This document shows positions 10,581 through 22,319 of a DNA stretch of 64,000 nt, piece by piece. The notes beneath the pieces were generated by a model. It made no database searches. It saw only the letters and a program-made list of their open reading frames with translations, and was not told the origin of the DNA. Position 1 is the stretch's first letter; every line of letters starts with the position of its first letter. The stretch is taken from the NCBI GenBank assembly GCA_019096065.1, contig JAGUCH010000003.1, forward strand, positions 6,138,001 through 6,202,000. The letters run 5' to 3'. The translations under genes were made by a program, and so were the position numbers. The DNA comes from Paracyclopina nana (taxonomy: Eukaryota; Arthropoda; Copepoda; Cyclopoida; Cyclopettidae).

Positions 10581-13083
10581 AATGGAACCAACAAAATCTG
10601 GTAAAAGACCCATACTTCCATGAACGATGGTACAAAGCTTTCTGTTCGAGTCCATTTCAACCGATACTTCCCTTCCTTCTTTGGCACGACTATCTGGCCC
10701 AATAAACTCTCATATTTTTCCAAAATCGCAGGCACGCTTTTCCCATTGCAGTGAGTATAGTATTTTCCTGTAACTGGTTTCAAAATGTCAAGTGCCAGAT
10801 TGAGAATTTTTTCTATGAAAATCCATGCTTCTTGGTGGGGTGAAAACACAGAATGTGAGCAAGGAGCGATAGCCTCTGGCTCAACTGGAACATCAGTGAG
10901 GTCCCCAAAGATAATGTCGAATTCATCACCCAAAGCCTAAAAGTATCTAGCCGTAAAAAATGTAACAATACTGTCCTGATGACGAGTCCATATAGGGTTT
11001 TTCGCTCATGAGTAGTCAAATGAAAGATCATCGAGTGGCGAAGCCACGAGTGATCTGGAATTTTACTACGAATGAGCGAAAAACCCTATATGGACGAGTC
11101 ATCAGGACAGTATTGACATTTTTGTCAGCTTCGTGACGGTTCTGAATCCCTAAATTACTTTTAAATCCTAAAATTTCATTGATTTTATCTGGAAAATAGC
11201 CCTAAAAAAGATAACTCAGTTGCAGGTCAAACCTTGCGGTCAATTGTGCGCGCACGCTAGTTTCCATGTAGCAAGACAAGAACTCAACATTTGCAGGGTT
11301 ACCAGATATTTTGAACCACTTTTTGACTAAATGTTTCAAAAAAGCGCTAAAAGTCGAATTTGGCTTGAAATTGAACAGATGTTACTTTTTTATTCCTTTT
11401 TTGGAACTTTTAGAGCTCCCAATTCCACATATTTCTGCCGCCAATTTTGAAGAATGATCATTAAATGGGGTCTGATTATCATTATAGCCGTAATAGCTAT
11501 ATGCCATTAATGTCAAACAAAAGTTATAGAATCCTAAATGTAGGGAAAATTGGCTGGTCTACTGTTTTCCCTCATGGAAACTGTTTCAGACAAATTTTTA
11601 AGACGAATTTCTACCTTTTTCTACCAAATTTCACAAATTTGAGCTATTTTCATGGCTAAGAAACTCCTGAAAAGAAGCTGAAAGTTGGTGGCAAATGAGA
11701 ATTGTCGATTTGGCAGAATTTATCATGCCAAACCACTTCTGAACCACCGTACAAGGTAATAAGAGAGTTCAGTTAGTACACTGGCAAAGTGCAGACCTTT
11801 CACGCGGTAGTCCCGGGTTCGAATCCCAGTAAAGTCTTTTTTTAATTGAAGAAGAATTCAAGTTGCCTACTGTACAATAATGGATATTATTTCTTCACGT
11901 GTGACGAAAAAAGTCATTATTGTACGGTAGATGCGAGCGCACGCCAAATCTCAGCAAAATACAGAGATTTTCACTTCACTGCCGTATGTAGTGAACCCAC
12001 CGCCAAGTTGACAAAAATGGAAATTTTGAGCATTTCCTTTAAGTGATACCTTCTTCTCCTCCATGTATTTGACAGCATCACCAACTATGACATTGTAGTT
12101 GTCGCCGTTGCGTTTATCCTTATCCAGATAATGTCCACAAACAGATCTCATATGTTTGCTGCAAGCCTCCATCACTATCTCATCCAAATCAACCAAGATT
12201 AATTTATTGACTTTGCTGCTTAAGCTCAATATCTCTTTTATAAGGCCTCCATCACCACCTCCAAGTATGAGAACATTGGCATGGCTGTATAGGTGCAAAT
12301 CTTGTGGAATGTTCATTAGGGCATGAGTATACGATTTTGTGTCATTTTCAGCCAGGTTCATTGCTCCATCCAAAATTAGGACATTTCCATGATCATAAGT
12401 GCTTATAATTTGAACTCGTTGATATTCTGACTTTTTATCAAAGACAACTTGTTTGATGCCATATTCAACTAAGCGGTCATCTGATGTTGTGAAATATGGA
12501 CTAATTGGCTTTGATGTGCATCTAGTTATAATGGGAAGTATGTTGTGGCCATCTGAACGATCATGGCTCATCGACTCATAAAAAAGCTGCAGTTCAGCAT
12601 TGGTTTGAGGCCATGTTGTAGAATTTCTGAAAGCAAATAGAATTTCGCAAAAAATTGCTACAAAATCATTTACTCACTCACCCAATTATTTCTAGGCTCA
12701 TAGATACTTTAATGTTTGGTAGCAAAGTCTTGATGAAAGATATGGCCAATGTCATAGATGTGTCTAATGTGTTCGAGGAATAAACAGACTTTTTTAGCTA
12801 TGGGGAAACTTTTACAATTCTTTGCATTTTCATCAAAAAAGAATTCACTTACTTGAATGTTTTCATAGGAAGCAATTTTTTCAAGTTTCAAGCCATCAGA
12901 ATTATTTTCGACTTGAGCCACCAATTTGCATTCAAAATCGTTCATTTGGTCTGTTTCGAGTTGAAACTCGAGCAAAACATTCTTTATGAACACGGCCATT
13001 GTAATGTTGTTGCAGAGGTTTGTGCATGAACCCTCTATAGTCAGCTGTTTGATACGAAAAGTGAAAGCCGCAATGTTCCCCAT
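10577..13083 (-). CDS. SMS: Spermine synthase (4 exons)
   Basis: Exons 13083-12853, 12797-12682, 12626-12050 and 10936-10577 join in phase to 427 residues. The N-terminal ~150 residues correspond to the regulatory AdoMet-decarboxylase-like domain of animal spermine synthases. The catalytic part begins near DRLVEYGI and carries GNVLILDGAMNLAE, the nucleotide-fold glycine motif LILGGGDGG with the following acidic strand-end LVDLDE, and IIFGDLTDVP near the second substrate Asp. The end, VPSFMEVWVFY, is characteristic of SMS rather than spermidine synthase. The enzyme transfers aminopropyl from decarboxylated AdoMet to spermidine in the cytosol. Intron 3 is unusually long (1113 bp) and holds a hairpin repeat and a tRNA-like sequence. 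The stop codon overlaps that of the BRAT1-like gene. Confidence 0.94.
10956..11124. repeat. Hairpin (foldback) repeat in spermine synthase intron 3
   Basis: Two ~75-bp arms are almost perfect inverted copies: AATACTGTCCTGATGAC on the left and its complement near 11100-11116, plus TATAGGGTTTTTCGCTCAT in both arms. The tip is a short GCCACGAGTGATC-type stem. A GACGAGTC block has the same orientation in both arms, so it is inverted relative to the rest of the palindrome. It looks like a foldback MITE. Confidence 0.7.
11757..11838 (+). other. tRNA-like sequence (tRNA-Glu-type remnant or SINE head)
   Basis: The stretch has an A-box-like block (AGTTCAGTTAGTAC), the loop CTTTCAC as in tRNA-Glu(UUC), and a B box (GGTTCGAATCC), followed by a T-run that would end Pol III transcription. 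The acceptor and anticodon stems do not pair properly, so it is not a working tRNA. It lies antisense in spermine synthase intron 3. Confidence 0.35.
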
Positions 13084-13341
13084 AGTTACCAATAATGTAG
13101 CTTATAAGAAAATCCACAATCCGTCAAAAAAAGCTTCTTTTATGTTAGAATTAAGATAAGTACATAATGCTATTAATTGGTTTAAGACGGATATGATTTC
13201 AGTTTATGAATGGATTAATTCTAATCATGCAAATGTGACCACTGAGTGCAGAGACCATGCAATCATGATTGGCATAGTATATTTAGGCTTTCATGTGCAC
13301 CAATTACAGCTTTCTACTATTGCAAAATTGCTGCATGGCGC

Positions 13342-14235
13342 CTAAATGCTGAAATACAAAATATCGTCCCGATTTGCAGCTCTGGGGTTTTCAGGGCTCC
13401 GGCTTCGACCAGGGGGGACAACTGTCATTTCACGGCCCAATTCACCTGTCATTGCTTCATAATTTGCAGTTTGGTAAGCTTGTCCTATAAATTAAGCGTG
13501 GAATATGGGCAATATAGTACTATGCATACGCCGCTATGCCTACCGTTCATCACACTGTTGATAATTTCTTTAGAGTGCTTCTTCATCTTTCGCAGCAGCA
13601 GAAAGTGCGACAGAACCGAATAAATAAAGAGGCAAGTGATGACAAAGACAGAAAGAGTGAAGATGACGTCTCCGGCCGAAAGATGCGTTAAAAATCCGCC
13701 CATGGCGTAAATTAGGCTTTGCACCACCCCCATAAACAGCGCAACAATGCTCTCTGATAGCCAGGGCACAAAATAGAGGGACTTGTCTTGCTTGGCTCCA
13801 ATCCAAAGAATGAAGGCAATAACTCCAGTTACAAGACCGGTCACAATCACTTTAACTCCCATCCTCTGAATTTCGACCAGCCCCAATTCATGGTAGTAGC
13901 CCTCATTTGGATGCATCGTTCCATTTTTGAGGCTGGCTGTGATATTGGCCAATTCTTCAGAACTGTCAGGACGTTCCTCAACTTGTTCATCAATCACTTC
14001 TTCCACCTTTACTGCACTGTTCCATGTTAATTCTGGAGATTGCACCATCACAAAGCCGTATACGAAGCCAAAGCAGCCGAGAAACTTGATTGAATGGAAA
14101 GTGAGTAAAATCGCTGCACATTTTACGCTTAATATAGGAATAAAGCAATTGCAAACTTACCATGCAGAACCCAGCAATAATTAGCGTTTGAGTACGAATG
14201 TCAATGAGCCCACAAAGGCCTCTCTTCATCCACAT
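13342..14235 (-). CDS. Four-span membrane protein of unknown function (3 exons)
   Basis: Exons 14235-14161, 14084-13544 and 13478-13342 join in phase to 250 residues. Exon 1 encodes a basic/Cys N-terminus (MWMKRGLCGLIDIRTQ) leading into a first hydrophobic segment (TLIIAGFCM continuing FLGCFGFVYGFVM). A polar loop with acidic residues follows. Three more hydrophobic segments follow, near VIVTGLVTGVIAFILWIG, SIVALFMGVVQSLIYAMGG and VIFTLSVFVITCLFIYSVL. A basic juxtamembrane stretch and a short cytoplasmic tail encoded by exon 3 complete the protein. The N-terminal Cys/Arg plus four-span plan resembles small arthropod tetraspan families (DUF4728-like, LAPTM-like), but I cannot assign one. The third exon is inferred: its acceptor and phase fit, and it gives an open tail of 45 residues. 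Transcribed in the same direction as spermine synthase, which starts 258 bp downstream. Confidence 0.72.
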
Positions 14236-15265
14236 TTTTCAAGTCTTTGAATTTACTATTGAGAATGAGCTAGTTGTTGCTTTTATCTAATGACTTGAAA
14301 CTGATAACAGCTAGCTAGGATAAGACCGCAAGTCGGCTATCAAACATATGCAATGACTCACTTTTGATACCTACTAAAAATGAGTGCTATATTCTAACCA
14401 ACCAATTCCCTACATAGGCGAAAATAGCCTAAATTAATTCCATCCGGTCTGTTAGCATCTATTGCAAGAATGACTAGACACATCAATCAAAGGTAGCCTA
14501 AGCGTACTAACGTCTTAAAAATGTTAAAGACTATAGTCAACTTCCCAAGGGACAGCTGCGCGTTGAATTTTATATGATTCAGTTGGCGTTCAGCTCCTAA
14601 AAGGAAAATACGTAACTCATAGGTGAAGCTTTTCCAATGGAACTGCAAGCTCAGAAACCCCGAAATGTGAGACTTGTTGTCATAAGATATTTGAACAGGC
14701 AAATTTGCTGTCACTGCACAAAAAGTTAGCGCATATCAGAAAGATACACTATTTAAATGTGAGCAATGCGACAAATTTTTTTAAAGAAATTGTCAGTTTG
14801 CTCATCAAATGAAAATTACGGACCAAAAAACGAGCAAAACTGATAAAGGTGCGAAATTATTCAAAAACTGTGCCTCCGTAATATGTTTTACCGGTATGTT
14901 ATTGACGTGGTGGGTGGATGTTCGCCTAGGAATGGGCCTTGTTGCTGCTGTTACTCCCACGTCTCAATAAAGGAGGCGGGGTTAAAGAAACTCGAACATT
15001 AATTGGGTTTCAGTACGCTCATTTAGCATCTGTCCTGTTTGGTAGCAGAAAATGTTTTCATGAGGTATCATGCGGCGGCAAAAGCATATTTTAGGGTATA
15101 GTCCCCTTTTTAAATCAAAATGCAATAATTACAATTCTGATTTACACTTTTATGCATGATAGGGCAAAGAAACACGGAAACACAAAAATACGGATAGTAC
15201 GGAATGGAACTATTTTGGCTGCATTTCACACCTTTAAATAAAATAAAAATAAAAATAAAAGGTGT
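14236..15265. other. Intergenic, no gene seen
   Basis: About 1 kb of AT-rich sequence without a credible coding region. A short inverted pair (ATTGACGTGG at ~14902 and CCACGTCTCAAT at ~14957) could form a stem. An A-rich AAAAT run lies directly left of the 865-bp repeat. Confidence 0.5.
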
Positions 15266-16130
15266 GGGTCGCGGTAAAAGGCACACTCAGCGCACTCAGC
15301 ACACTAGGCACACTATGATATGGCAGGTAAATTTCTCTGTCAGTGTGCTTTTTACTGTGGAGTGTGCATTTTACCAATTTGTAAAAGGCACTCTGAAGAG
15401 ATAAAGAGACCATAAGGAAGTGCGAAAAATCAATCAAATCTGTTAAAGTTTCATATAATCCTCAACTTAATTGCTATGAAAAATGAGAAAATCCAAAATA
15501 AATTATTAACAATCTGTTGGAGAAATGTTCCATAAAAGTTTAAGAGATTCAGTTCCTATACTTTTTGATTTTGCATACTTAGTAAATCCAAGCAAAGGTT
15601 TGATAAGTGGAGTGACAAAAATGGACAAACAAAAAAATCTAAGAGAAAAATGGCCAAAAAAAAGATAACATTCATTATTTAATATTTTAGACTTTTTGTC
15701 TAACATAATTTGAGAAATAACTTTATAAAACATGAATGTTGTTGAGATTTATTTGACTCTTAATTATTTTCTGAATGACTCAACACACTGTTTTTTTTTA
15801 AATTTGTATTAGTGGAGTTCAGTTTGAGAGGAGCTGTTGAGATTTACTTGACTCATAGTTTCTGAAAGACTAAACACACTGTTTTTATTTTCAAATAGAT
15901 ATTAGTGAAGTTCAGTTGGAAAAGATTGCATTAAGATGGAATATCATATTTTTTTTGGCTGATTAATTTCTCGCACCTCCTTGTCATAACTTTGTCACTG
16001 GAGTGTGCCTTTTACAAATTGGAAAAACGCACAATCAATGGTAAAAAGCACACTCACTGAGAAATTTACCTGCCATATCATAGTGTGCTCAGTGTGCCGG
16101 TGTGCCTAGTGTGCCTTTTACTGCTACCGC
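15266..16130. mobile_element. 865-bp non-autonomous transposon, copy 1
   Basis: It is about 99 percent identical by eye to, and the same length as, the sequence at 51611-52475. Ends are imperfect inverted repeats (GGGTCGCGGTAAAAGGCACAC and the complement of GTGTGCCTTTTACTGCTACCGC). Subterminal GCACAC/GTGTGC motifs are repeated several times, as in many hAT-type non-autonomous elements. There is no coding capacity. No target duplication is visible around this copy. Confidence 0.85.
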
Positions 16131-17130
16131 TTTTATTGAATTTGCACGAATAATAATTCAAATAACACGGAAAGCAGAGTTTAGTAGTAATACTGTCAGC
16201 AACTTTTGTTTAAGCAATTCTTTCAATTGACACAATGGCGCCCAAAAAAGCAAAAAAGCCAGCCTTTAGATCTGCAAACTTAGCTTCGAAATCAGATTTG
16301 CCTCCACAATTTGCTTTAATGCTGACTATATAAAAAATTAGCTTGGGGCCAAGCAGCATTTTGGAGGGCAAATTCTGGTATTTTACCTCATTTTTATTAC
16401 GATTTCTCAAACCAAAAACCATGTTTCTCCTGCAAAAAAAAGGAAAAAGTGGTAACGTGGCTTTCAAACAAGCACAGGATTTAAATGTGAATTAAAAAAA
16501 ACCCCAACATTTTGACATCTTGTGGGAGGTACGTACCTCAAGTCAATTAATGTTGTATTTCTGTGTTTTCATATAGTTATAGGCTATCTCAAGGCCACGT
16601 CCCTAATATTTGAATTCTAATTTCAAGGAATCGCAAGAAGGTGTGAAGGTGTTGTCAAGGGTCAAATGAGATCATGTCCGTGTTTTTGTATTTCCATGCG
16701 GACGTGTTATGAGGGGACCCGTTTAAGGTTATGGAAAAAAATCACTCATTACCTTTTACATTCATTTAGCTCTCAAAATAGACATTATTTGAAGCAAAAG
16801 CTCGATGAAAATGAACTTTTGATAGTTTGATGCAACAAATCCTGCTTGAAAAAAATTCCTAGTTTGAATCCATATGTCGCCATTCTACTCGTCCAAAGTA
16901 AAAGAAATTATAGCTATGAAATGTGGAGCGATGGAAATCAGTAAATGGTTTGCTTTGTACGTTTACGCATAGGTTTTTTTCCTCTTCTAAATCTCGCTCG
17001 AAATGGGCGTGTTTTGGAAAGAAGCGGCCATTTTCGAACGTAAACAACGTTACCAGAAGACAACAAAATATTGAAAGTACTGAAGTTAGTTAAGTAGCTG
17101 AAAATATAAATTGTGCTTTGTGGGAAAATT
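16131..17130. other. Intergenic, no convincing gene
   Basis: AT-rich spacer upstream of mRpL42. A minus-strand frame of 66 codons from an ATG near 16422 has two hydrophobic stretches, but there is nothing to identify it and no exon structure to support it. I do not call it. Confidence 0.45.
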
Positions 17131-17561
17131 ATGATATCTTTGAGAACACTTTTCCGTGACAGTCGTAGTTTGTCTCAGATCGCATTCCGCGGCCTTAGAT
17201 CTACGTATCGTGAAGAAAAAGTGGTCGCCAACGAAGATGGCTCTATAATCGTAGCTTGGCACCCAGAGCCCAAATTTCCATATGAACTCACTCAGCCGGT
17301 GCCAAGGAAGACTGCCACGGAACAAACGTAAGAATGGTAGACTTTGCTCTCAAGCCTTATTTTTCATTTGACTTCTTTTTAAGGATGAAAGTTCAAGCCG
17401 TGGAAGATATGAAAGAGTTGTACCATCATAAAAACGAAAGGTTTGCTCGCCGCGATCTCATGAGGCTGACTTGGACTCCCAAATACAGATGGTTTCAATC
17501 ATCAAGAGCTCAGAGTCTTTACAAACGGAAGCCTCCGCCCAGAGAAAGGCCATACTTGTAG
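17131..17561 (+). CDS. MRPL42: Mitochondrial ribosomal protein L42 (2 exons)
   Basis: Exons 17131-17327 and 17384-17561 (56-bp intron, phase 2) give 124 residues. The N-terminal ~30 residues are rich in Arg, Ser and Leu and lack acidic residues, as in a mitochondrial targeting peptide. The core DGSIIVAWHPEPKFPYELTQPVPR and the C-terminal KYRWF with a basic Pro-rich tail are the landmarks of mL42. The protein is a component of the mitochondrial large subunit. The stop lies 88 bp from that of eIF2alpha on the other strand. Confidence 0.9.
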
Positions 17562-17649
17562 TAACTGTGGATTAAAAGCTTTAGTGAAGACAGGTTTATT
17601 CGCGTTTTCTCTCATGGCTTGAATGAGATGCATTGTAAATTGCGAATAC

Positions 17650-18753
17650 TCAGTCGCTGGCATCCTCATCTTTATCGTCATTGTCATCGTCAGAAATTTT
17701 CCCACCTCCCATTCCAACCTCTTCTTCATCGTCGTCGTCGTCGCCAGACACCTAGTAAAGATAAAGAGTTTCATCATTTTTTCATAATGTCTCAAGCAAT
17801 CATTACCTCAGCGTTCTCCTGCTCGGCTCGCTCCATTTGTTTGGCAAGGTCAGCCTCGTCAGTAGCAGTGACCACTTTAGGAGCCATTTGAATGTTGAAG
17901 GATCCACCAGCGGCAAGAATCCGCTCTTCTATCGCTTTACAAGCATTGTTCAGGACTGTCAAGCCATCCTGCTTCTCCGGAGTTGACGTCGTTATAACGT
18001 ATAACGGGGGTGCTATAAGATTGACCTTAACTGGAACGGCCTCAGTTGAGCAAGCCATTCCAGCCCTACAAAGAAAAATCACCTTAAAACTAAGCTAAAA
18101 GTTAAACCAATATTGAGCAACCTGAGGGCATCTTTGACTGCGTCAATGCCTTCGTAGGTAAAACAAGCCACTTCAACATCTGCGCGAATTTTGACAGCTT
18201 GCTGCGTTAACTTTTGTTGGATGTTCTCAAGCAGTATAGTTTTCGTGTTCTCGTCCAGACCGCACTCATCCAACAACGAGGGCTCCTGCACAGCTTGCTT
18301 GAACCAATCATAACTTGATCCCCTGATTTTCGTCTTGGCCTCAAAGTGCCAGGCGGTCTTCTTGTACAGTTCCTCCAACTCCTCGCTAGTCTTGTAGCCC
18401 AGCAAGGCTGCCACATGGCGCAAAATAGAGTTCACTGCTTTAGCCTTGGAAAACACTTCGGTGCACCGTTCCACATCCTCGGGAGCCACACGACGTTTCG
18501 ACAAATCAATGTAGCCCTTGTCTTTATCCACTCTGATAACTATCACAGGTTCTGTTCGACCAACTCGGATGAGCTTGTTGATTGACCTGATTCGCCGACG
18601 GCTGAGTTCAGACAGAAGGATCATGCCTTCGATGTTGTTGTACTCAAGCAGGTGGACGTAGGCGCCCATGTCGGCTATGGAGCGAACGTTCACCATCACG
18701 ACATCCTCCACCTCGGGATACTTGTTTTCGTAATATCTACACGAGAGCGCCAT
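17650..18753 (-). CDS. EIF2S1: Translation initiation factor eIF2 alpha subunit (3 exons)
   Basis: Exons 18753-18122, 18065-17807 and 17751-17650 join in phase to 330 residues. The N-terminal S1/OB domain contains [10 protein letters not shown], the loop with the regulatory serine (Ser51 of mammals) phosphorylated by GCN2/PERK/PKR-type kinases, followed by INKLIRVGR. The helical domain follows (residues ~90-180), then the alpha-beta domain ([13 protein letters not shown]). The C-terminal tail is very acidic (runs of D/E), encoded by a separate last exon. The factor forms the eIF2 ternary complex with GTP and initiator Met-tRNA, and phosphorylation reduces global initiation. It diverges from PDPR across a 241-bp shared promoter. 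The start is the ATG before [13 protein letters not shown], the usual eIF2alpha N-terminus. Confidence 0.97.
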
Positions 18754-18994
18754 GGTTGTGCCGTCAAAAAAATTCCAAAATTGGAAGGAATTGAGAAACT
18801 GATGCAACGTGGGTCGGTTTCACTCACAGCGTTTATGGCGTGAGAAACCAAAGTCGCCAAATAGTTAAAAGAACAGCCATTATTCGTCTTTTCGGCTTTG
18901 TTTGGTATTTTCTGGTAACCTCATTTGTTTACGTACTTTGACGTAAAAATGGAGTTAGTGGAGTGATGCAAAGAGATCTGTGAGTGCAATAACC
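18754..18994. promoter_or_regulatory. Divergent promoter region, eIF2alpha / PDPR
   Basis: 241 bp separate the two start codons. Both genes must be driven from this interval or from the adjoining leaders. No TATA box is obvious. Confidence 0.5.
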
Positions 18995-21900
18995 ATGTTC
19001 AGAGCTTTAGCTTCGAAGAACTTGCGCCAACTAGGGCAGCAGTTGGGGCAGCCGAGTGCAGGTCTTCATTTGGAAAAGGACTGCTTCCCTGCAATTCCAC
19101 CTGGAGGTCAAATTGCTGTCCCCACTGAAAATGAGTTGCCTCAAAGAGCTCAAGTAAGTTTGACAATATTGATAAGTACGACAGTTTGGCAAATGTTGTG
19201 AATCTTAGGTTGTAATTGCTGGTGCGGGGATGATCGGCAATGCAGTCGCCAGTCATCTCGTTCAAAACGGGGTCACTGACGTCGTGATCATTGATAAAGG
19301 TGGAGTAGCAGATGGAACGTCCAAGACCGGCTCAGGCTTACTAGGACTGTTCAGACCCAGCTCTGAAAGAGCTATTGTCAAATATTGCATCGAGTTTTAT
19401 CGCATGCTTCAAGAAAAAGGCTATGACATTGGCCTTGAACAAAGTGGTAGCCTCAACCTGGCTAGCTCTAAGGACAGACTTGTCTCACTGACAAGAAGAG
19501 CCAACCGATACAAGCCAACTGGGCTAGAGTGCCATATTCTCACCAGGGATGACATTTCCGAGGTTCACCCCTACTTATTCACCGAAGATCTTCACGGAGG
19601 TACAGCTATTTCAAACAATGCTTTTGACTCCAGCCAAATTCAATATCTCTTTCAGCCATATGGATTCCTGAAGATGCAGTGGTAAACCCCAAAAAAGTGT
19701 CAGAGGTCTTGGCTTTTTTGGCCTATGAAGGGGGTGCCAGGTTTGTTGGTAATTGCGAGCTGAAAAAAGTCTTGACCAATTCTAAAGGAGGTGCCATAAG
19801 ATTGCCAGGACCCAAGTCTTTTGAGAGTTGCCATATCACAGGCGTTGAGACTAGCTTGGGTACAATTGAATGTGAGTACTTTGTAAATTGTGGTGGAATC
19901 TGGGCTCGCACTATTGGCAAAATGAGCGAGCCCAATGTCAAGGTGCCAATTTGTCCAGCTGAACATTACTTTCTGACTTTCAAAAGAATGCCTGAAATTG
20001 AGGGCAAAACTTTGCCAACTGTGCGAGACTATGACAACCACATTTATCTCAGAAGAATCCGCGACTCTTTCCTCATGGGAGCGTTCGAGCCAAAAGCAAG
20101 ACCATGGAAGCTGACAACTGGCAAACCCAAAACTCATATGCCAGGGGTAGAGGGTCTTCAGTCAGGGTTAAACGAAGAGCAATGGTATCACTTCATGCCT
20201 TTCATAACAGCAGCCACAAATCGAATGCCCATACTGAAACAAGTCGAATATGACATGCTCATGAATACACCTGATGCTTTCACTCCTGATGGAAGATGGG
20301 TGATTGGCGAGGCACCAGAGGTCGCGAACTATTTCGTCTGCGTTGGTATGAACGGAAATTCTTTGCAAGTATGATCGTCATCGTATGATTAACCCTTAGT
20401 TCAAGTATGTCCACTTTTAATAGGGAGCTGCTGGTGTTGGAAAAGCTATTGCTGATTGGATTGCGAAAGGAAGAGCAAGTGGCAATTATCTTGAGTTTGA
20501 GGTGGCAAGGTTCACTTCTTTGCACAACAATCCAAGGTTCCTTTTGAAACGCACTGAAGAAGTTATTGGACGACACTACCAAATTAAATATCCTCTTGGT
20601 TAGATTTATTTAGCTTTATGCCTCGAACCCGATTTCACCTATTATTTTACATTGTAGTGGATGAATTCAAAACTGCTAGGGGCATTAGAACGTCGGCCAT
20701 CTATAGTGAGCTTGAGGCGAGAGGAGCAGTTTTTGGTGAAAGAATGGGCTGGGAACGGCCCTTATACTTTGTCCCTCATCACGGACGTGAAGATCCTCCT
20801 GAAAAGCTGCCAAAACTGACTTTTGGCAAACCAGACTTTTTTGAGCATATCGAAGACGAGTATCTGGTTTGTCGCGAAGGAGTTGGCCTAATTGACATGT
20901 CCTCATTTTCCAAATTCCTCATCAAGGGAGATGAAGCGGTGAATTATATGCAAAAGTTGTGCTGCAACAATGTGGACATCCCAGTTGGCGGCATCACTTC
21001 TTCGGTGATGCTCAACGAAAATGGAACCTATGAAAACGACTGTCTAGTAATTCGGAGAAACCCCAAGAGCTTAATGATGGTGTGCCCAACTCAGCAGCAA
21101 ACCAGAATCATGGATTGGATGGAGCACCATTTGGCAGGGTTCAAGTCCGTCTCGCTGCAAGACATTACATCCATGTATACCGTTCTCACCTTGGTCGGGC
21201 CCAAGGCTAAGGATCTCATGAACGAAATGTGCGAGACAGAATTAGATATGCAACCTTTCACCTTTAGATTCTTCAACATGAGGTAAACAACCTTTATTAA
21301 AAGAGTGTCATCTGAGGAAATTTTGGAATATTTGTTTGCAGCTATGCATCTGGAGTCATGGTAGTGTCAGTTACTCAAACTGGCGAGCCTGGTTATAGCC
21401 TCTACGTGCCGACAGAGTCAGCCCTTCATCTATATGATAAACTCATGCGCACTGGCATCAACTATGGAATAAGGAATGTTGGTCAGCTTGCAATGCGATT
21501 CTTGAGGATTGAAAGATTCATTCCTTTTTGGGGCGATGAGCTCCATGCCGACTCGAACCCTCTTGAGACTAATCGTGGCGGTAAAATAATGTTTGAGGGC
21601 AAAGACTTCATTGGTAAAGAGGCTATCGCAAAGATCAAAGATGAAGGAGTCATCAAACGACTGGCACAATTTCACTTAATGATATTTGACAAAGACAAGG
21701 ATTTGTGGCCTGGCGGGGGAGAGGCCATTTACAGAAATGGCGAGTATGTCGGGTAAGAACTTTCCCCCTTATCAACTATTCATTATATTTGATTGGCCAT
21801 TTTCTGCTTTTCTCAGGTGTGTCACTAATAGTGCATACGGATTTACTCTCGGAAAAATGATCTGCTTGGGCTTTGTCCATCATCCAGACTATTTCAGGGG

Positions 21901-22218
21901 TGAGGGACAAGTCGTCAAGAATGCCTGGCTGTTGGATAGAAAGGCCATTTGGACTATCAATATTGCCGGATATATGGTGAGACTCTCATTGATAAAAATG
22001 CGTGTTTGCGTACATTTTTGTTTTGCCATCAGATCCCGTGTCAGATTCATTTGCATCCACCAAAAATACCCCAATTCAACGTCGATGTCAGCAGGGACTA
22101 CAAGCCAAAGAAGCCAAAGCCTGGTAGTGCACCATCAGTTAACATTGTGCAGAAAGTGAAGCCGAAGGAAAGCGCAATGATGTTCAAGTTGAACTTTCAG
22201 TCAGCCGAGCAGCAATGA
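18995..22218 (+). CDS. PDPR: Pyruvate dehydrogenase phosphatase regulatory subunit (8 exons)
   Basis: Exons 18995-19153, 19209-19599, 19656-20368, 20424-20598, 20658-21282, 21342-21752, 21817-21976 and 22033-22218 join in phase to 939 residues. The N-terminus is Arg/Gln/Leu-rich and suits mitochondrial import. The FAD-binding motif VVIAGAGMIG begins near residue 54 (DAO-type oxidoreductase domain). The C-terminal half is the folate-binding aminomethyltransferase-like domain, with DMSSFSKF, MLNENGTYENDC, TGEPGYSLYVPTE and LWPGGGEAIYRNGEYVG. This set matches PDPR better than dimethylglycine or sarcosine dehydrogenase. In the family PDPR lowers the Mg2+ sensitivity of PDH phosphatase in the mitochondrial matrix. 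Seven introns are 50-65 bp, which is compact for an animal. Without the 56-bp intron at 19600-19655 the conserved PEDAVV segment would be out of frame. Confidence 0.95.
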
Positions 22219-22319
22219 GCTTGTTAAATTCTTTTTATTTCACCATATATTCCTTCAGATTAAATTTGTACTTAAATTACTAGAAATCTGTCATCTTCCC
22301 TGCAATATTTTCTGGTGCA

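Noticed and set aside
10966-11116. CTGATGA core in the intronic hairpin, resembling a hammerhead ribozyme
   Set aside because: The second conserved GAAA strand and a proper stem II cannot be placed on either strand; the palindrome itself explains the sequence.
16210-16467. Small minus-strand frame with two hydrophobic stretches
   Set aside because: No recognisable family, and the only possible splice donor leads to an early stop; left uncalled.
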